DNA of 64,000 bases from Arthrobacter ruber (GCF_002954225.1 NZ_PPTH01000017.1:5311-69310), one strand, 5' to 3'. Counted from the stretch's first letter, positions 45,794-55,158 are shown. Numbers and translations: made by a program. The notes: generated by a model from the letters alone, not told the origin.

Positions 45794-46852
45794 GTGACAA
45801 CGCAAACCGACGTCCAGCTCGACACGCCCACTGCCGACGGCTCCGGCGGCGACCCGAAGATCCACGACGTGATCATCGTTGGATCCGGCCCCTCCGGCTA
45901 CACCGCTGCGGTGTACACCGCACGCGCGAATCTCAAGCCGATCATGCTCGCGAGCTCGGTCAAGGCCGGTGGCGAACTCATGAACACCACCGACGTGGAA
46001 AACTTCCCCGGCTTCGCCGACGGCGTCATGGGTCCCGATCTGATGGAGCAGTTCGAGAAGCAGGCGCGCCGCTTCGGGACCGAGATCCTCTTCGAGGATG
46101 TCGTCTCGGCCGAACTCTCCGGCGGGGTCAAGAAGCTCACCATCGCCACGGGCGAGGAGTTCCTCGCCCGTGCCGTCATCATCTCCACGGGCTCCGAATA
46201 CCGCGAGATCGGCCTCGAGGACGAGAAGCGGTTGTCCGGCCATGGCGTGAGCTGGTGTGCCACGTGCGACGGATTCTTCTTCCGCGACCAGGACATCGCC
46301 GTCGTCGGTGGTGGCGACTCCGCCATGGAGGAGGCCCTCTTCCTGACGAAGTTCGCCCGTTCCGTGACCGTGATCCACCGCCGCGACACGCTGCGTGCCT
46401 CCAAGATCATGCAGGACCGCGCCTTCGCCCACGAGAAGATCCGCTTCCTGTGGAACTCGGAGGTAGTGGGCATCCATGGGGCGGACAAGGTCACCGGGGT
46501 GAAGGTGGCCAGCACAGTGGACGGTTCCACGACCGATCTCGACGTGACGGGTATCTTCGTCGCAATTGGCAACGATCCTCGCGTCGACCTCGTCAAGGAT
46601 CAGCTCGAGCTCACGAGCGAAGGAACCATCGCGGTGCAGGGTCGGACCTCCAAGACCTCTCTCGCGGGCGTGTTCGCGGCGGGTGACGTGATCGACCCGA
46701 CGTATCGCCAGGCCATCACGGCTTCCGGCAGTGGCTGCGTCGCTGCCCTCGACGTCGAGCACTACCTCGCCGACACGGTCAGCCTTTCCCAGACGGCTGC
46801 ACGGGTCCCGACCCCGCCGGCCGAAGCAGTATCCGAATCAGCTTCCCTCTGA
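45794..46852 (+). CDS. trxB: Thioredoxin-disulfide reductase
   Basis: TrxB passes NADPH electrons through FAD to thioredoxin. The 352-residue product shows the FAD site IVGSGPSGYTAAVYTARA, the redox-active CATC in WCATCDGFFF, the NADPH site VVGGGDSAMEEA and GVFAAGDV near the end. The start is uncertain. GTG 45794 gives a normal N-terminus, with AAAGG 12 bases upstream; an in-frame ATG at 45740 would add 18 residues. trxA follows by 25 bases. Confidence 0.95.
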   Translation: MTTQTDVQLDTPTADGSGGDPKIHDVIIVGSGPSGYTAAVYTARANLKPIMLASSVKAGGELMNTTDVENFPGFADGVMGPDLMEQFEKQARRFGTEILFEDVVSAELSGGVKKLTIATGEEFLARAVIISTGSEYREIGLEDEKRLSGHGVSWCATCDGFFFRDQDIAVVGGGDSAMEEALFLTKFARSVTVIHRRDTLRASKIMQDRAFAHEKIRFLWNSEVVGIHGADKVTGVKVASTVDGSTTDLDVTGIFVAIGNDPRVDLVKDQLELTSEGTIAVQGRTSKTSLAGVFAAGDVIDPTYRQAITASGSGCVAALDVEHYLADTVSLSQTAARVPTPPAEAVSESASL

Positions 46853-46877
46853 TCGTTCAACCACAAGGAGAACCGCA

Positions 46878-47204
46878 ATGAGCAACGCAAAGGATGTGAC
46901 TGACGCGTCATTCGACGCCGACGTCCTGAAGTCAACCAAGCCCGTCATCGTCGATTTCTGGGCCGAGTGGTGCGGGCCCTGCCGCATGCTGTCACCCATC
47001 CTCGACGACATCGCCGCCGAGCACGCGGAGAAGGTCGACGTCGTGAAGGTGAACGTCGACGACAACCCCGCCATCGCCGCCAAGTACGGGATCACCTCCA
47101 TTCCCGCCGTCTACGTCTTCCAGGGCGGGGAGGTCGCGGCGACCTCGATCGGTGCCAAGCCGAAGCAGGTGCTCGAGCAGGAGTTCGCAGCGTTCATCAA
47201 CTGA
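46878..47204 (+). CDS. trxA: Thioredoxin
   Basis: This 108-residue thioredoxin has the active site DFWAEWCGPCRMLSP, the cis-Pro loop ITSIPAVYVF and normal length. ATG 46878 has AAGGAG seven bases upstream. It forms an operon with trxB and ends it, with a strong terminator 13 bases later. In this mycothiol-containing lineage it works alongside mycothiol in disulfide reduction. Confidence 0.97.
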   Translation: MSNAKDVTDASFDADVLKSTKPVIVDFWAEWCGPCRMLSPILDDIAAEHAEKVDVVKVNVDDNPAIAAKYGITSIPAVYVFQGGEVAATSIGAKPKQVLEQEFAAFIN

Positions 47205-47216
47205 TCCGTGGTTGAT

Positions 47217-47253
47217 AGAAGGGCCCGCCGGTTCCCGGCGGGCCCTTCTTTTT
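47217..47253 (+). terminator. Intrinsic terminator after trxA
   Basis: A perfect 15-bp stem (AGAAGGGCCCGCCGG / CCGGCGGGCCCTTCT) with loop TTC runs into TTTTT. It is the textbook terminator of the trxB-trxA operon. Confidence 0.95.
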
Positions 47254-47416
47254 GCCCGGTGATGCCGGCCCTCGCATCGACGGGTGTGTCCATCGACCCG
47301 TCCCGCGCATCCTCCGATCCCCATCGCTCGTGCGTCCACCGCCCGTCCGGGGGCTCGACCCGGTCCGGCCATCCGGAGCGGACACCGCTCCCGGTCGCTC
47401 CCGGGCGTGGACACAG

Positions 47417-47430
47417 GTTTCACGTGAAAC
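47417..47430. promoter_or_regulatory. parS site 1
   Basis: Perfect GTTTCACGTGAAAC palindrome, the ParB-binding core, 164 bases beyond the trxA terminator. Confidence 0.95.
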
Positions 47431-48090
47431 GGCGCCCGGAGGGGTCTCTCTTCGGATTCGTCGGTGAATGACGTCGTAGGGAGATGCACCTGTGGAGCCC
47501 ACACCGGAGAGCCCTAATCGACGCGCGGCGCGTCATTCCGTCGAGAGGACCGGCAGCGCACAAGCAGGGCTCCCGATACCGTGCGCTCAAGCGAATAGAA
47601 CGGATGATCCGGCGACCTCCGCCCCTCCATCAACGGCGGCCCATCCCGGCCGACTCCTGCAGTGCGGACACCGGATGGTATCCGACGGGTCGGCCCACCG
47701 ATCAAACCAGATCGGCCATGACCGACGCGGAAGGATGACGTGGCTGGGGTCAGCTGAGCGGCTAGTGATAGCCGCGGCGACGAGCCATCCGGTCGTAGCG
47801 CTTGGACATAACGTGATCGGAGGGATAACAACCTCCCACAGCGGACTGTGGACGGGCTGCTGATGCTACAACGTCTCGAGTAGCTTAGGAATTCTTCGAG
47901 GCCCATTTCTGCCCGGACCATATGTAGTACTGCCCAGGTCCATGACTCGAAGGAACTGGTCCTACTCTCTTCCGCCGAATTGTTCCCGTCGGTCGGGATG
48001 ACGGTCGACGTCCTGCGGAACCTCGGCACTGCCCCGACCAGTGAGGTCTACACGTCCAGGCCAGTCGGGCGAGTACCCGGTCGACATGAG

Positions 48091-48104
48091 GTTCCACGTG
48101 AAAC
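48091..48104. promoter_or_regulatory. parS-like site, one mismatch
   Basis: GTTCCACGTGAAAC, one change (T to C) from the perfect core. It probably still binds ParB, but more weakly. Confidence 0.7.
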
Positions 48105-48730
48105 ACGACGAGTCGGAGCTAAAGCCGTCCCAGTAGGTGCGCGGGGTGCAGCGCGGGAAGGTTCCCCTAGGAAGTGACCCATGAAAAACGGCGGGACCAC
48201 GGGCGACACGCTGACACGGGTAGCAGTGCCCTGAGGTCGGGTGGCGAGGAGGGCGGAGGGGTGGGTACCCGCCCCGTGGCTGCGCCGGTGTGAGCAGAGC
48301 ACCATGACCCGAGTGGGCAGGGTCAGGCGAGCTGCGCTGCTCCTGCCCGAACCTGCAGTTCCGGATGCGCGTCGTACACGCTTCACGGGCCTCCGCTCAA
48401 GAGGAGTTCATGACCAGTCGCCCTGCCGCCTTTGCGCCTTGCCATGCTGGTCGACAACCAGGGGGGCTGCGGTAGCTCGTACGCCCTGAGCCTTGCTCCC
48501 GTCCTATCGGTCGTAGAAGCTCGCCGTGTCTGCGCAAGGGACGGCGAATCGGATGACACCTTTCAGCGAATGCCGATCACCGATGCCACGGACGAGCTCA
48601 TCGATATGCCCGACCGCGGAGGGTCGAAGCTCCTTCCTTCGCCGGTTCCTGGCGCTGCGAGTGGAGAACGAAAACCGTCGGGGCGTGCCGCCGGCGGATC
48701 GCAGGCTCCCCATCGTAAGTTGCTAGTGCG

Positions 48731-48744
48731 GTTTCACGTGAAAC
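48731..48744. promoter_or_regulatory. parS site 2
   Basis: Perfect GTTTCACGTGAAAC core, flanked by ACA on the right as in the 16-base consensus. Confidence 0.95.
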
Positions 48745-48803
48745 ACACTCCGCGCTCGTTCTTGCACTGACGTCGTAGCCCGCAGGGTGATGCTCCCCAT
48801 ACA

Positions 48804-48817
48804 GTTTCACGTGAAAC
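48804..48817. promoter_or_regulatory. parS site 3
   Basis: Perfect GTTTCACGTGAAAC core, only 73 bases from the previous site, the closest pair in the array. Confidence 0.95.
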
Positions 48818-49257
48818 CGCCCGTAACTATAGCAGCGTCGCTTCCTCCTCTCGCCCGCACTGAGGTTGCCCTGATGTTCAGACCAGCGCCTGCGAGTGCC
48901 CTGGAGTAGCTGCAGCCAGTCCTCTCACGATGTTTTCGTCCAACACCGATGGCTCGGGGCGACCAGGACTCGACGGGCCCAAATAGTCCGTTGACGGCGC
49001 AGCGGACCGCCCGTCTTAGCGCGCCTCTATATAACCCGCGCAGCTACATTGACGATTCTTCGCTGCGAACTCAGGGAGGCGCCTCTGCTGGAGCGAGGCG
49101 GTCAGGCGTGATCGACGGTCGGTAGGCGCTGGCATCGCGCGAACGCAGCATTCGATCGTGTCAACAGCAGAATCGGCCGTACCCAGACACGGTAGGAGCC
49201 GCGTGCTGGACCCCGTCCATCACCCCCGCTGCGCTGGATCGGTGTCCGGGGGCCGGC

Positions 49258-49292
49258 GACCAGTGACCAGTAGCCAGTAACCAGTAACCAGT
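49258..49292. repeat. Five-copy 7-bp tandem repeat
   Basis: Units GACCAGT, GACCAGT, AGCCAGT, AACCAGT, AACCAGT in direct succession, followed by a broken AACCGGG. It ends 19 bases before parS site 4. The unit is not related to the parS core. Confidence 0.85.
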
Positions 49293-49311
49293 AACCGGGA
49301 CAATCTCGCAC

Positions 49312-49325
49312 GTTTCACGTGAAAC
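49312..49325. promoter_or_regulatory. parS site 4
   Basis: Perfect GTTTCACGTGAAAC core next to the 7-bp tandem repeat. Confidence 0.95.
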
Positions 49326-49841
49326 CACGGGACATCAGGTCACCTGGACCGTCAGGCCAAAGGGGTGCGGGCGGAGTACGGGCGGCGCGGCGCAAGCTAT
49401 GTCCCTCATCCCCTGTCCGCCTGTCCACTACCGACTCAGGGTCGAAGGGAGCAGCGCGAGAGAATAATATCCAAGCGACCTCACGGGCCGGGTGATCAAG
49501 TGGAACGGTACTAGGGCCGGCCGCGGCCGCGCTATGCACGATTCAGCCCCGACTTCGGCATGCAAAACGATGGCTATAGCTGGCATGAAGATGGGATCAC
49601 CACCCACGCGGTGAGAATCTCGTACAGAACCGCTGGTGCTCTCCAGTATCGCCTGCTCGCTACGGCCCTCCACGTGCGCTGCCGTGCCCGGTCATGCTGC
49701 ACGAAACACTTACTGATCCATCAGCGCGAATGTTGCGACTATTGCAGCTGTAGCTTCATCGCTCATGGAGACCAGCAGCCCACGGCTCCCTCTGGTCGTC
49801 GACCGAAGGAGCGTTCGACCTGGTGAACCGCGCTTCGGGGT

Positions 49842-49855
49842 GTTTCACGTGAAAC
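49842..49855. promoter_or_regulatory. parS site 5
   Basis: Perfect GTTTCACGTGAAAC core with the consensus T on its left. Confidence 0.95.
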
Positions 49856-50100
49856 GAGGCCGGCGCCGTTCGAGCTATCCGTACACAAGGACACGCGAGA
49901 CAGCGCGTTGTAAACAAACTGTCCTTCCTCCGGTCGTACGGAGCACTTCCAGCGTTGAACGATGGCAGCACTTCACTTCCAACGCCATCGATCCCTAGCG
50001 GAAGACCCACGAGCGCCTTCGGCTACAGCAACCGACTGAAGCGCCAGCGTCGGAGCCGAGAGGCCGCTTGGCCGACCAGACGTACCAACGACGACCACCA

Positions 50101-50150
50101 GAAAAGCGAGAGGGCCCTGTTTCACGTGAAACAAGGCCCTCTCGCTTTTC
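50101..50150. terminator. 50-bp palindrome after parB with parS at its centre
   Basis: Each 25-base half matches the reverse complement of the other at 24 positions. The outer arms are GAAAAGCGAGAGGGCC and GGCCCTCTCGCTTTTC; the centre is the full 16-base parS TGTTTCACGTGAAACA (core 50119-50132). It lies ten bases after the parB stop, in terminator position, with CTTTTC at the end of the transcribed hairpin. It probably acts both as parB terminator and as parS site 6. Confidence 0.85.
50119..50132. promoter_or_regulatory. parS site 6, inside the parB hairpin
   Basis: Perfect core, and the only copy with the complete 16-base consensus TGTTTCACGTGAAACA. Confidence 0.95.
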
Positions 50151-50160
50151 AGCTGGCACA

Positions 50161-51693
50161 TCAGTCCGCGGCCGGCGACAGCACCCCGATGATGCGGTTG
50201 AGGTCGTCAACGCTGGCAAACTCGATGCTCACACGGCCCTTCTTGGCCCCCAGTGTGATCTTCACATTGGTGTCGAGGCGATCCGACAGGGAAGTCGCCA
50301 GGTAATCGAGTCGCTCATGGCGAGCTCCATCCCGGGGGGTGGAAGGCTTACTCGCCCTCCGCAGTCCGCCACTCAGGGCTACTATCTCCTCGGTCGACCG
50401 AACAGACAACCCCTCAGCTACGATGCGCTGAGCCAGCTTCTCCATATCGGCAGCATCCGCGAGGCCGAGCAGCGCCCGAGCATGCCCTGCGGAGAGCACG
50501 CCGGCCGCAACCCGACGCTGTACCAGCGGAGGGAGCTTCATCAATCTCAGCGTGTTCGAGATCTGCGGGCGCGACCTGCCGAGGCGCCCCGCCAGCTCGT
50601 CATGTGAGCATCCGAAGTCGTCCAATAGCTGCTGATAGGCAGCCGCTTCTTCAAGAGGATTCAGTGCACTTCGATGGAGGTTCTCGAGGAGAGCATCCCG
50701 CAGCAGATCGTCGTCGAGCGTGGAGCGGATAATGGCGGGGATTATCGCCAGACCCGCCTCCCGCGACGCACGCCAACGGCGTTCACCCATGACCAGCTCA
50801 TAGCCCGTCTCGCCGTTCTCCTGTGAGGGACGGACGACCACCGGCTGCAACACGCCGATCTCGCGGATGGAGTGCACCAATTCCGCGAGTTCGTCCTCGT
50901 TGAACTCGACGCGGGGCTGCTTCCGGTTCGGGTGAATACTGTCGAGGGGGAGCTCGGCGAACGTCGCCCCGGGCACCTGCAGCAGACCATCCCGGCTCTT
51001 CGCCCCAGAGGTCGTCGGGGCCGCCTCGTCGGTCGTCGGTGTCTCACGTGATCCTGACTCCGTCGCGCTGGGCAGATCGGACCGGTCATCCTTCGACTCC
51101 GCAGGCGAATTAATCGCCGTTCTCGCAGACCCGGCTTCCGACCGAGGCGTGCTCCCGACATCCTGCCTCTCCGCGTCGGCACCTGCTGTCTCGGTAGCAG
51201 AGGCCTGCGCGTCCGCGGCGGACACGACCGACGGCGCGGGCACAACCTTCGCGGACCCGTCGGTGACCGACTTCTTCAACGCCTCCTGCTGCTCCGAACG
51301 AGCGCCGGCACCTTCCTCCGCACTGCCCTCGTGAGCGGGCTGCTCGGACGACGCGGCGCGTCCCTTCGTGCCGCTACCGGCCGCAGTGGTCTTCCGCGCG
51401 GACGACTTCGCTACCCTTTTCGTTTGTGCTTCCAAGACATTCTTGTTGATGCCGCTGCGGAGCGCAGAGGAATAGGAGCGGGGCTGTTCGGCCACGTCCT
51501 CCTCGGTGACCCGCTCGAAGAACAGATCGACGGGACGGCCGCCCTGCTTCTTCGAGGACTCCGTTGCACTGGTATGAGACGATTCCTCTTGCTGCGGAGC
51601 AACCTCGACCGGAGCCTCCTCAGGAACCTCTTCCGGGGCGCTGGGGATGAGGGCACCGAGCCCTCGACCCAGTCCCCGCCGCTTTTCCGCCAT
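50161..51693 (-). CDS. parB: Chromosome-partitioning protein ParB
   Basis: ParB binds parS, spreads as a CTP-dependent clamp and guides origin segregation. The 510-residue product begins [14 protein letters not shown], the ParA-contacting motif. A low-complexity linker of about 215 residues (about 20-235; Ala, Glu, Ser, Thr, Lys rich) follows, then the ParB/CTPase domain with GERRWRASR at 303-311, the helix-turn-helix ([21 protein letters not shown]) and the C-terminal dimer domain. The linker makes it much longer than the usual 300-350 residues. It follows parA by 80 bases. Confidence 0.95.
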   Translation of the reverse strand: MAEKRRGLGRGLGALIPSAPEEVPEEAPVEVAPQQEESSHTSATESSKKQGGRPVDLFFERVTEEDVAEQPRSYSSALRSGINKNVLEAQTKRVAKSSARKTTAAGSGTKGRAASSEQPAHEGSAEEGAGARSEQQEALKKSVTDGSAKVVPAPSVVSAADAQASATETAGADAERQDVGSTPRSEAGSARTAINSPAESKDDRSDLPSATESGSRETPTTDEAAPTTSGAKSRDGLLQVPGATFAELPLDSIHPNRKQPRVEFNEDELAELVHSIREIGVLQPVVVRPSQENGETGYELVMGERRWRASREAGLAIIPAIIRSTLDDDLLRDALLENLHRSALNPLEEAAAYQQLLDDFGCSHDELAGRLGRSRPQISNTLRLMKLPPLVQRRVAAGVLSAGHARALLGLADAADMEKLAQRIVAEGLSVRSTEEIVALSGGLRRASKPSTPRDGARHERLDYLATSLSDRLDTNVKITLGAKKGRVSIEFASVDDLNRIIGVLSPAAD

Positions 51694-51773
51694 GTCATTC
51701 CTTCCGATCGATGGAGCAGGACTCCACCACTACTCCGAGTTGGACCCGTCGAACGGACGAGCCCGAGGTCCTG

Positions 51774-52865
51774 CTACGAGCGCGAGGCTATCTCCGATGC
51801 CGCTTCCTGGTAGGAGAGGGCGCCGCTCGAGGATGGGTCGTAGGTCATGACGGTCTGCTGGTAGCTCGGCGCCTCGGAGATGCGGACGGACCGGGGTACA
51901 ACGGCCTTCAGAACCTGCTCTGGGAAGTGCTCGCGCACCTCGGCGGCTACCTGCGCGGCAAGGTTCGTCCGTCCGTCGTACATCGTCAGCAGGATCGTCG
52001 ACACCGTGAGGTCGGCATTGAGGTGCTTCTGGATCATCTCGATGTTCTTCAGCAGCTGGCTCAGTCCCTCGAGGGCGTAGTACTCGCACTGGATGGGGAT
52101 CAGAACTTCCTTTGCCGCGACGAACGCGTTGACGGTCAGGAGTCCCAGGCTCGGAGGGCAGTCGATGAAGACGAAGTCCAGACGCGGCTCGCCCTTCTCC
52201 TGACGCTCCTTGGCATACACGTCGATCGCGCGGCGGAGACGCTGCTCGCGGGCCACCAGGGACACGAGCTCGATCTCGGCGCCCGCGAGGTGGATCGTGG
52301 CGGGGGCACAGATGAGGTTCGGCACGTCCGGGCACTTGGCGACGACGTCACCCAGCGGCACGTCATCGATCAATACGTCGTAGATCGAGTCCACGTCCGC
52401 ATGATGGTCGATGTTGAGGGCGGTCGACGCGTTGCCCTGCGGGTCGATGTCGATGACCAGGACCTGCAGGCCGGCTGAGGCGAGGGCGGCCGCGATGTTG
52501 ACCGTCGTCGTCGTCTTGCCGACCCCGCCCTTCTGGTTGCTGATGGTCATGATGCGTGTGCTCTGTGGCTTGGGGAGAGCCTTGCCCAGCAGCTTCTCCC
52601 GTCGCTTGGCCTCACTGGCCAGTTCGCGACCGAGCGGCGAGGACTCGTCCATGGCCTCCATGACGTTCCTGCCCTTGCTCTGTTTCCTCGGCGCCGGCGC
52701 GTCGATGGCGTCCGAGGCAGACGCGGAGGTTTCACGTGGAACCACGCCGGTATTTGCCGGGTCTGCAAACACATCGGGTTGTATTTCCCGAAGACCGAGA
52801 GCAGGCGCGGTTGCAGCCACCGAGAAGGGCTCGGACTTCAGGGTAGGGGCGTCCTTGATGGTCAC
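51774..52865 (-). CDS. parA: Chromosome-partitioning ATPase ParA
   Basis: ParA is a deviant Walker A ATPase that moves ParB-parS complexes. The 363-residue product has MTISNQKGGVGKTTTTVN (P-loop at about 111-118), DIDPQGNASTAL and FIDCPPSLGLLTVNA. About 100 N-terminal residues precede the ATPase core. They are variable and include VPRET, encoded by a parS-like sequence. The start GTG 52865 has no clear Shine-Dalgarno, so part of this extension could be untranslated. Confidence 0.95.
   Translation of the reverse strand: MTIKDAPTLKSEPFSVAATAPALGLREIQPDVFADPANTGVVPRETSASASDAIDAPAPRKQSKGRNVMEAMDESSPLGRELASEAKRREKLLGKALPKPQSTRIMTISNQKGGVGKTTTTVNIAAALASAGLQVLVIDIDPQGNASTALNIDHHADVDSIYDVLIDDVPLGDVVAKCPDVPNLICAPATIHLAGAEIELVSLVAREQRLRRAIDVYAKERQEKGEPRLDFVFIDCPPSLGLLTVNAFVAAKEVLIPIQCEYYALEGLSQLLKNIEMIQKHLNADLTVSTILLTMYDGRTNLAAQVAAEVREHFPEQVLKAVVPRSVRISEAPSYQQTVMTYDPSSSGALSYQEAASEIASRS
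52739..52752. promoter_or_regulatory. parS-like site inside parA, one mismatch
   Basis: GTTTCACGTGGAAC, one base from the perfect core, within the first 50 codons of parA. The reading frame tolerates it as VPRET. Confidence 0.7.
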
Positions 52866-52963
52866 TCAGTAACTCACTCTCACATGCCAGACGTCGTTAT
52901 CTACAAGGGTAGCCGCTCACCGCCACCTCATGAGGCGCAGCGCGGCCACGGGAGTGCCACGGA

Positions 52964-53638
52964 TCAAGCGGTCCTGACGGGGATGCGGACGACCGTGGTC
53001 GGCTCCGGAAGGACTCCACTACCGACGGTGACGATCTCCGCGGTTCCGCCGCCCAGTTTCCGGATCATCTTGCGCGCCTTCTCGATCTCCTCGGACGCAC
53101 TCCGGCCCTTGATCGCGAGGACCTCCCCACCCGGCTTGGCCAGGGGGATGGTCCAACCTGCGAGCGTGGACAGTGCGGATACGGCGCGCGCGGTGACGTA
53201 GTCACCGGCGATCTGTCCGACCATCTGCTCCGCTCGGGCGCGATGTACCGCCACGTTGGTGAGCCCGAGGTCGTCGACCACCTCGTTCAGCCATGTCACC
53301 CGACGCTCGAGGGGTTCCACGAGGTGCAGCGACAGGTCCGGGCGCGCGATGGCGATCGCCAGTCCCGGGAGTCCCGCCCCGCTCCCGACGTCCACCGTGG
53401 ACGCACCCTGTTCCATGAGGTCGGCCACGACCGCGCAGTTCAGGACATGCCGGCCCCACAGACGGGGTACCTCCCGGGGGCCCAGCAGGCCGCGCTCGAT
53501 CCCGGAGGACGCGAGGTGTGCGACGAACCCGCGGGCCGTGTCCAACCGTGCGCCGAAGACCGCTTCAGCTGCTACCGACTCCTCCATCGAGGGCTCGGGG
53601 AACACCCCGGTGCTCGGCTGTGGTGCGTCAGTCATCAC
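52964..53638 (-). CDS. rsmG: 16S rRNA (guanine-N7)-methyltransferase RsmG
   Basis: RsmG (GidB) methylates G527 of 16S rRNA. The 224-residue product shows LWGRHVLNCAVVADL, the SAM motif VDVGSGAGLPGLAIAI and VTARAVSALSTL. The early GIERGLLGPREVPRLW is typical of actinobacteria. It overlaps jag by 11 bases and lies between jag and parA as in most actinobacterial origins. Loss-of-function changes in this gene give low-level streptomycin resistance in related bacteria. Confidence 0.96.
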   Translation of the reverse strand: MMTDAPQPSTGVFPEPSMEESVAAEAVFGARLDTARGFVAHLASSGIERGLLGPREVPRLWGRHVLNCAVVADLMEQGASTVDVGSGAGLPGLAIAIARPDLSLHLVEPLERRVTWLNEVVDDLGLTNVAVHRARAEQMVGQIAGDYVTARAVSALSTLAGWTIPLAKPGGEVLAIKGRSASEEIEKARKMIRKLGGGTAEIVTVGSGVLPEPTTVVRIPVRTA

Positions 53639-54188
53639 TGGGTGACACGACGATGTGCCGTGCAGCGCCCTCGCCTTCGGACTCGCTGAGGAGACCCAGA
53701 TCCGCCACGACGTCGTGCACGATCTTGCGCTCGTAGGCGGACATCGGTTCGAGTGCCACGTCCTCGCCCGTCTCCTTCACCGTGTCGACCGCGTCCTGGG
53801 CGATCTTCGCCAGTTCGCGGCCACGACGGTCGCGGTAACCGTCGACGTCGAGCACCAGGCGTGAGCGGGAGTCCGTCGCGGTCAGGACGCTGAGGCGCGT
53901 GAGCTCCTGCAGAGCCTCGAGCACCTCCCCGTCCCGTCCGACCAGCGAACTGAGCCCGGCGTCGGACCGGTCCTCGGAGACGATGGAGATGTACGTGCGG
54001 CCGCTGCGGACCTCGATGTCGATGTCGCCGTCGATGTCGGCGATATCCAGCAGCTCCTCGAGGTAATCGGCGGCCACGTCGCCCTCCTCATCGAGCCGGG
54101 AGGCCTTGGTACCACCGTCGGTCGCGACGTCGTCGTCGGAGGCGGTACCACCTGGATCGGGAGTGTGCTCTTCGTTGTCTACCGTCAT
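53628..54188 (-). CDS. jag: Jag/KhpB RNA-binding protein (KH and R3H domains)
   Basis: This 186-residue protein has an acidic N-terminal tail (1-45), a KH domain (about 75-125; SLVGRDGEVLEALQELTRL) and a C-terminal R3H domain (about 130-180; EPMSAYERKIVHDVVADL). KhpB binds RNA together with KhpA and affects cell division in Gram-positives. The ATG overlaps the yidC stop (ATGA), so translation is coupled. Confidence 0.93.
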   Translation of the reverse strand: MTVDNEEHTPDPGGTASDDDVATDGGTKASRLDEEGDVAADYLEELLDIADIDGDIDIEVRSGRTYISIVSEDRSDAGLSSLVGRDGEVLEALQELTRLSVLTATDSRSRLVLDVDGYRDRRGRELAKIAQDAVDTVKETGEDVALEPMSAYERKIVHDVVADLGLLSESEGEGAARHIVVSPSDD

Positions 54189-55144
54189 CGCTTCTTCCTC
54201 TTCTTGCGGGGCTGCACACGCTGGCCCCGTGGCTCCGGAACAGCTTCGATCGCGGGCTCGGTCTTCCGCTCACCGAGGAGCTGGACCGTGGGCAGGCCCT
54301 TCTTCGCGCGCCTCTCGGCGAATGCCTTCGCCGCCGGTGAACCGGGCGTGGGCATGCGGCGGATGACGTAGAACTGCTGGGCCATGGTCCAGATGTTGGT
54401 GGTGGTCCAGTACACCAGGACGCCGATGGGGAAGTTGATGCCGCCGATACCGAACACGAGCGGGAGGATGTAGAGCATGATCTTCTGCTGACGCATGAAG
54501 GGGCTCTGCATGGCCTCCTCGGACATGTTCTTCGCCATGATCTGCTTCTGCGTGATGAACTGCGAGGCTGTCATCGCGATGATCATGATCACGGACAGGA
54601 TGACCACGCTCGCGTTCCAGTTGGCGCCGAAGCTGCCCAGGAACGTGGAGGAGAGGGGTGCGCCGAAGATCGTCGCATCGTCGAACTGCCGTACGGATTC
54701 CGGGGAGAGGGCGCCGATCTCGGTGCCCTCCTCGCTCGCGCGGGAGATGCCGTTCAGGACGGTGAAGAGCGCGAAGAAGAACGGCATCTGGATCAGGATG
54801 GGCAGGCATGCCGCGAACGGGTTGGTCCCGTGCTTCTTGTACAGCGCCATCTGCTCCTGCGTCATCGCCTGGCGCGAGAGCTGGTCCGTCTTACCCTTGT
54901 ACTTCTGCTGAAGCTTCCGCAGGTCCGGCTGCAGGGCCTGCATGCCTCGCTGGGCCTTGATCTGCTTCACGAAGACGGGGATCAAAGCGGCACGGATGAC
55001 GACGACGAGCCCGACGATCGACAGCACCCAGGTCCAGCCGGACGCGGGGTCCATTCCGAGGAACGTGAAGCCCTCGTGGAACATGAACATGATCCACGAC
55101 ACGAGCCACCTGAACGGCGCCAGGATCGTCTCGAAAAAATCCAT
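54185..55144 (-). CDS. yidC: Membrane protein insertase YidC
   Basis: This 319-residue insertase has the Oxa1/Alb3 core: an N-terminal helix, VVIRAALIPVFVKQIKAQRGM with the conserved Arg in the hydrophilic groove, QMPFFFALFTVL, FITQKQI and VLVYWTTTNIWTMAQQ. The last 60 residues are highly basic (PRKKRKKR), as in ribosome-binding tails. There is no lipobox, as in other actinobacterial YidC. It is followed by jag, preceded by yidD. Confidence 0.96.
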   Translation of the reverse strand: MDFFETILAPFRWLVSWIMFMFHEGFTFLGMDPASGWTWVLSIVGLVVVIRAALIPVFVKQIKAQRGMQALQPDLRKLQQKYKGKTDQLSRQAMTQEQMALYKKHGTNPFAACLPILIQMPFFFALFTVLNGISRASEEGTEIGALSPESVRQFDDATIFGAPLSSTFLGSFGANWNASVVILSVIMIIAMTASQFITQKQIMAKNMSEEAMQSPFMRQQKIMLYILPLVFGIGGINFPIGVLVYWTTTNIWTMAQQFYVIRRMPTPGSPAAKAFAERRAKKGLPTVQLLGERKTEPAIEAVPEPRGQRVQPRKKRKKR

Positions 55145-55158
55145 AATCAGTTAGCTCC

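Larger units (their letters stand above)
47254..50118. other. Gene-free parS-rich centromere-like region
   Basis: Nearly 2.9 kb between trxA and parB without a convincing gene. Open frames occur on both strands, but they lack ribosome sites, family motifs and coding composition, and base composition looks less GC-rich than in the flanking genes. The recognisable content is parS: five perfect 14-mers plus one with a single mismatch, a sixth perfect site at the parB end, and a 7-bp tandem repeat at 49258-49292. I see no tRNA, no insertion sequence and no gene remnant that I can name. Confidence 0.75.

Noticed and set aside
47514..48029. A 171-codon minus-strand frame in the parS region
   Set aside because: Ser/Arg-rich random composition, no ribosome site, no motif.
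49560..49826. An 88-codon plus-strand frame with several Cys in the parS region
   Set aside because: No Shine-Dalgarno and no recognisable fold. The Cys clusters show no regular ligand spacing.
51041..51054. GTCTCACGTGATCC inside parB as another parS
   Set aside because: Three mismatches from the core, including both bases next to the right end; chance similarity in coding sequence is more likely.
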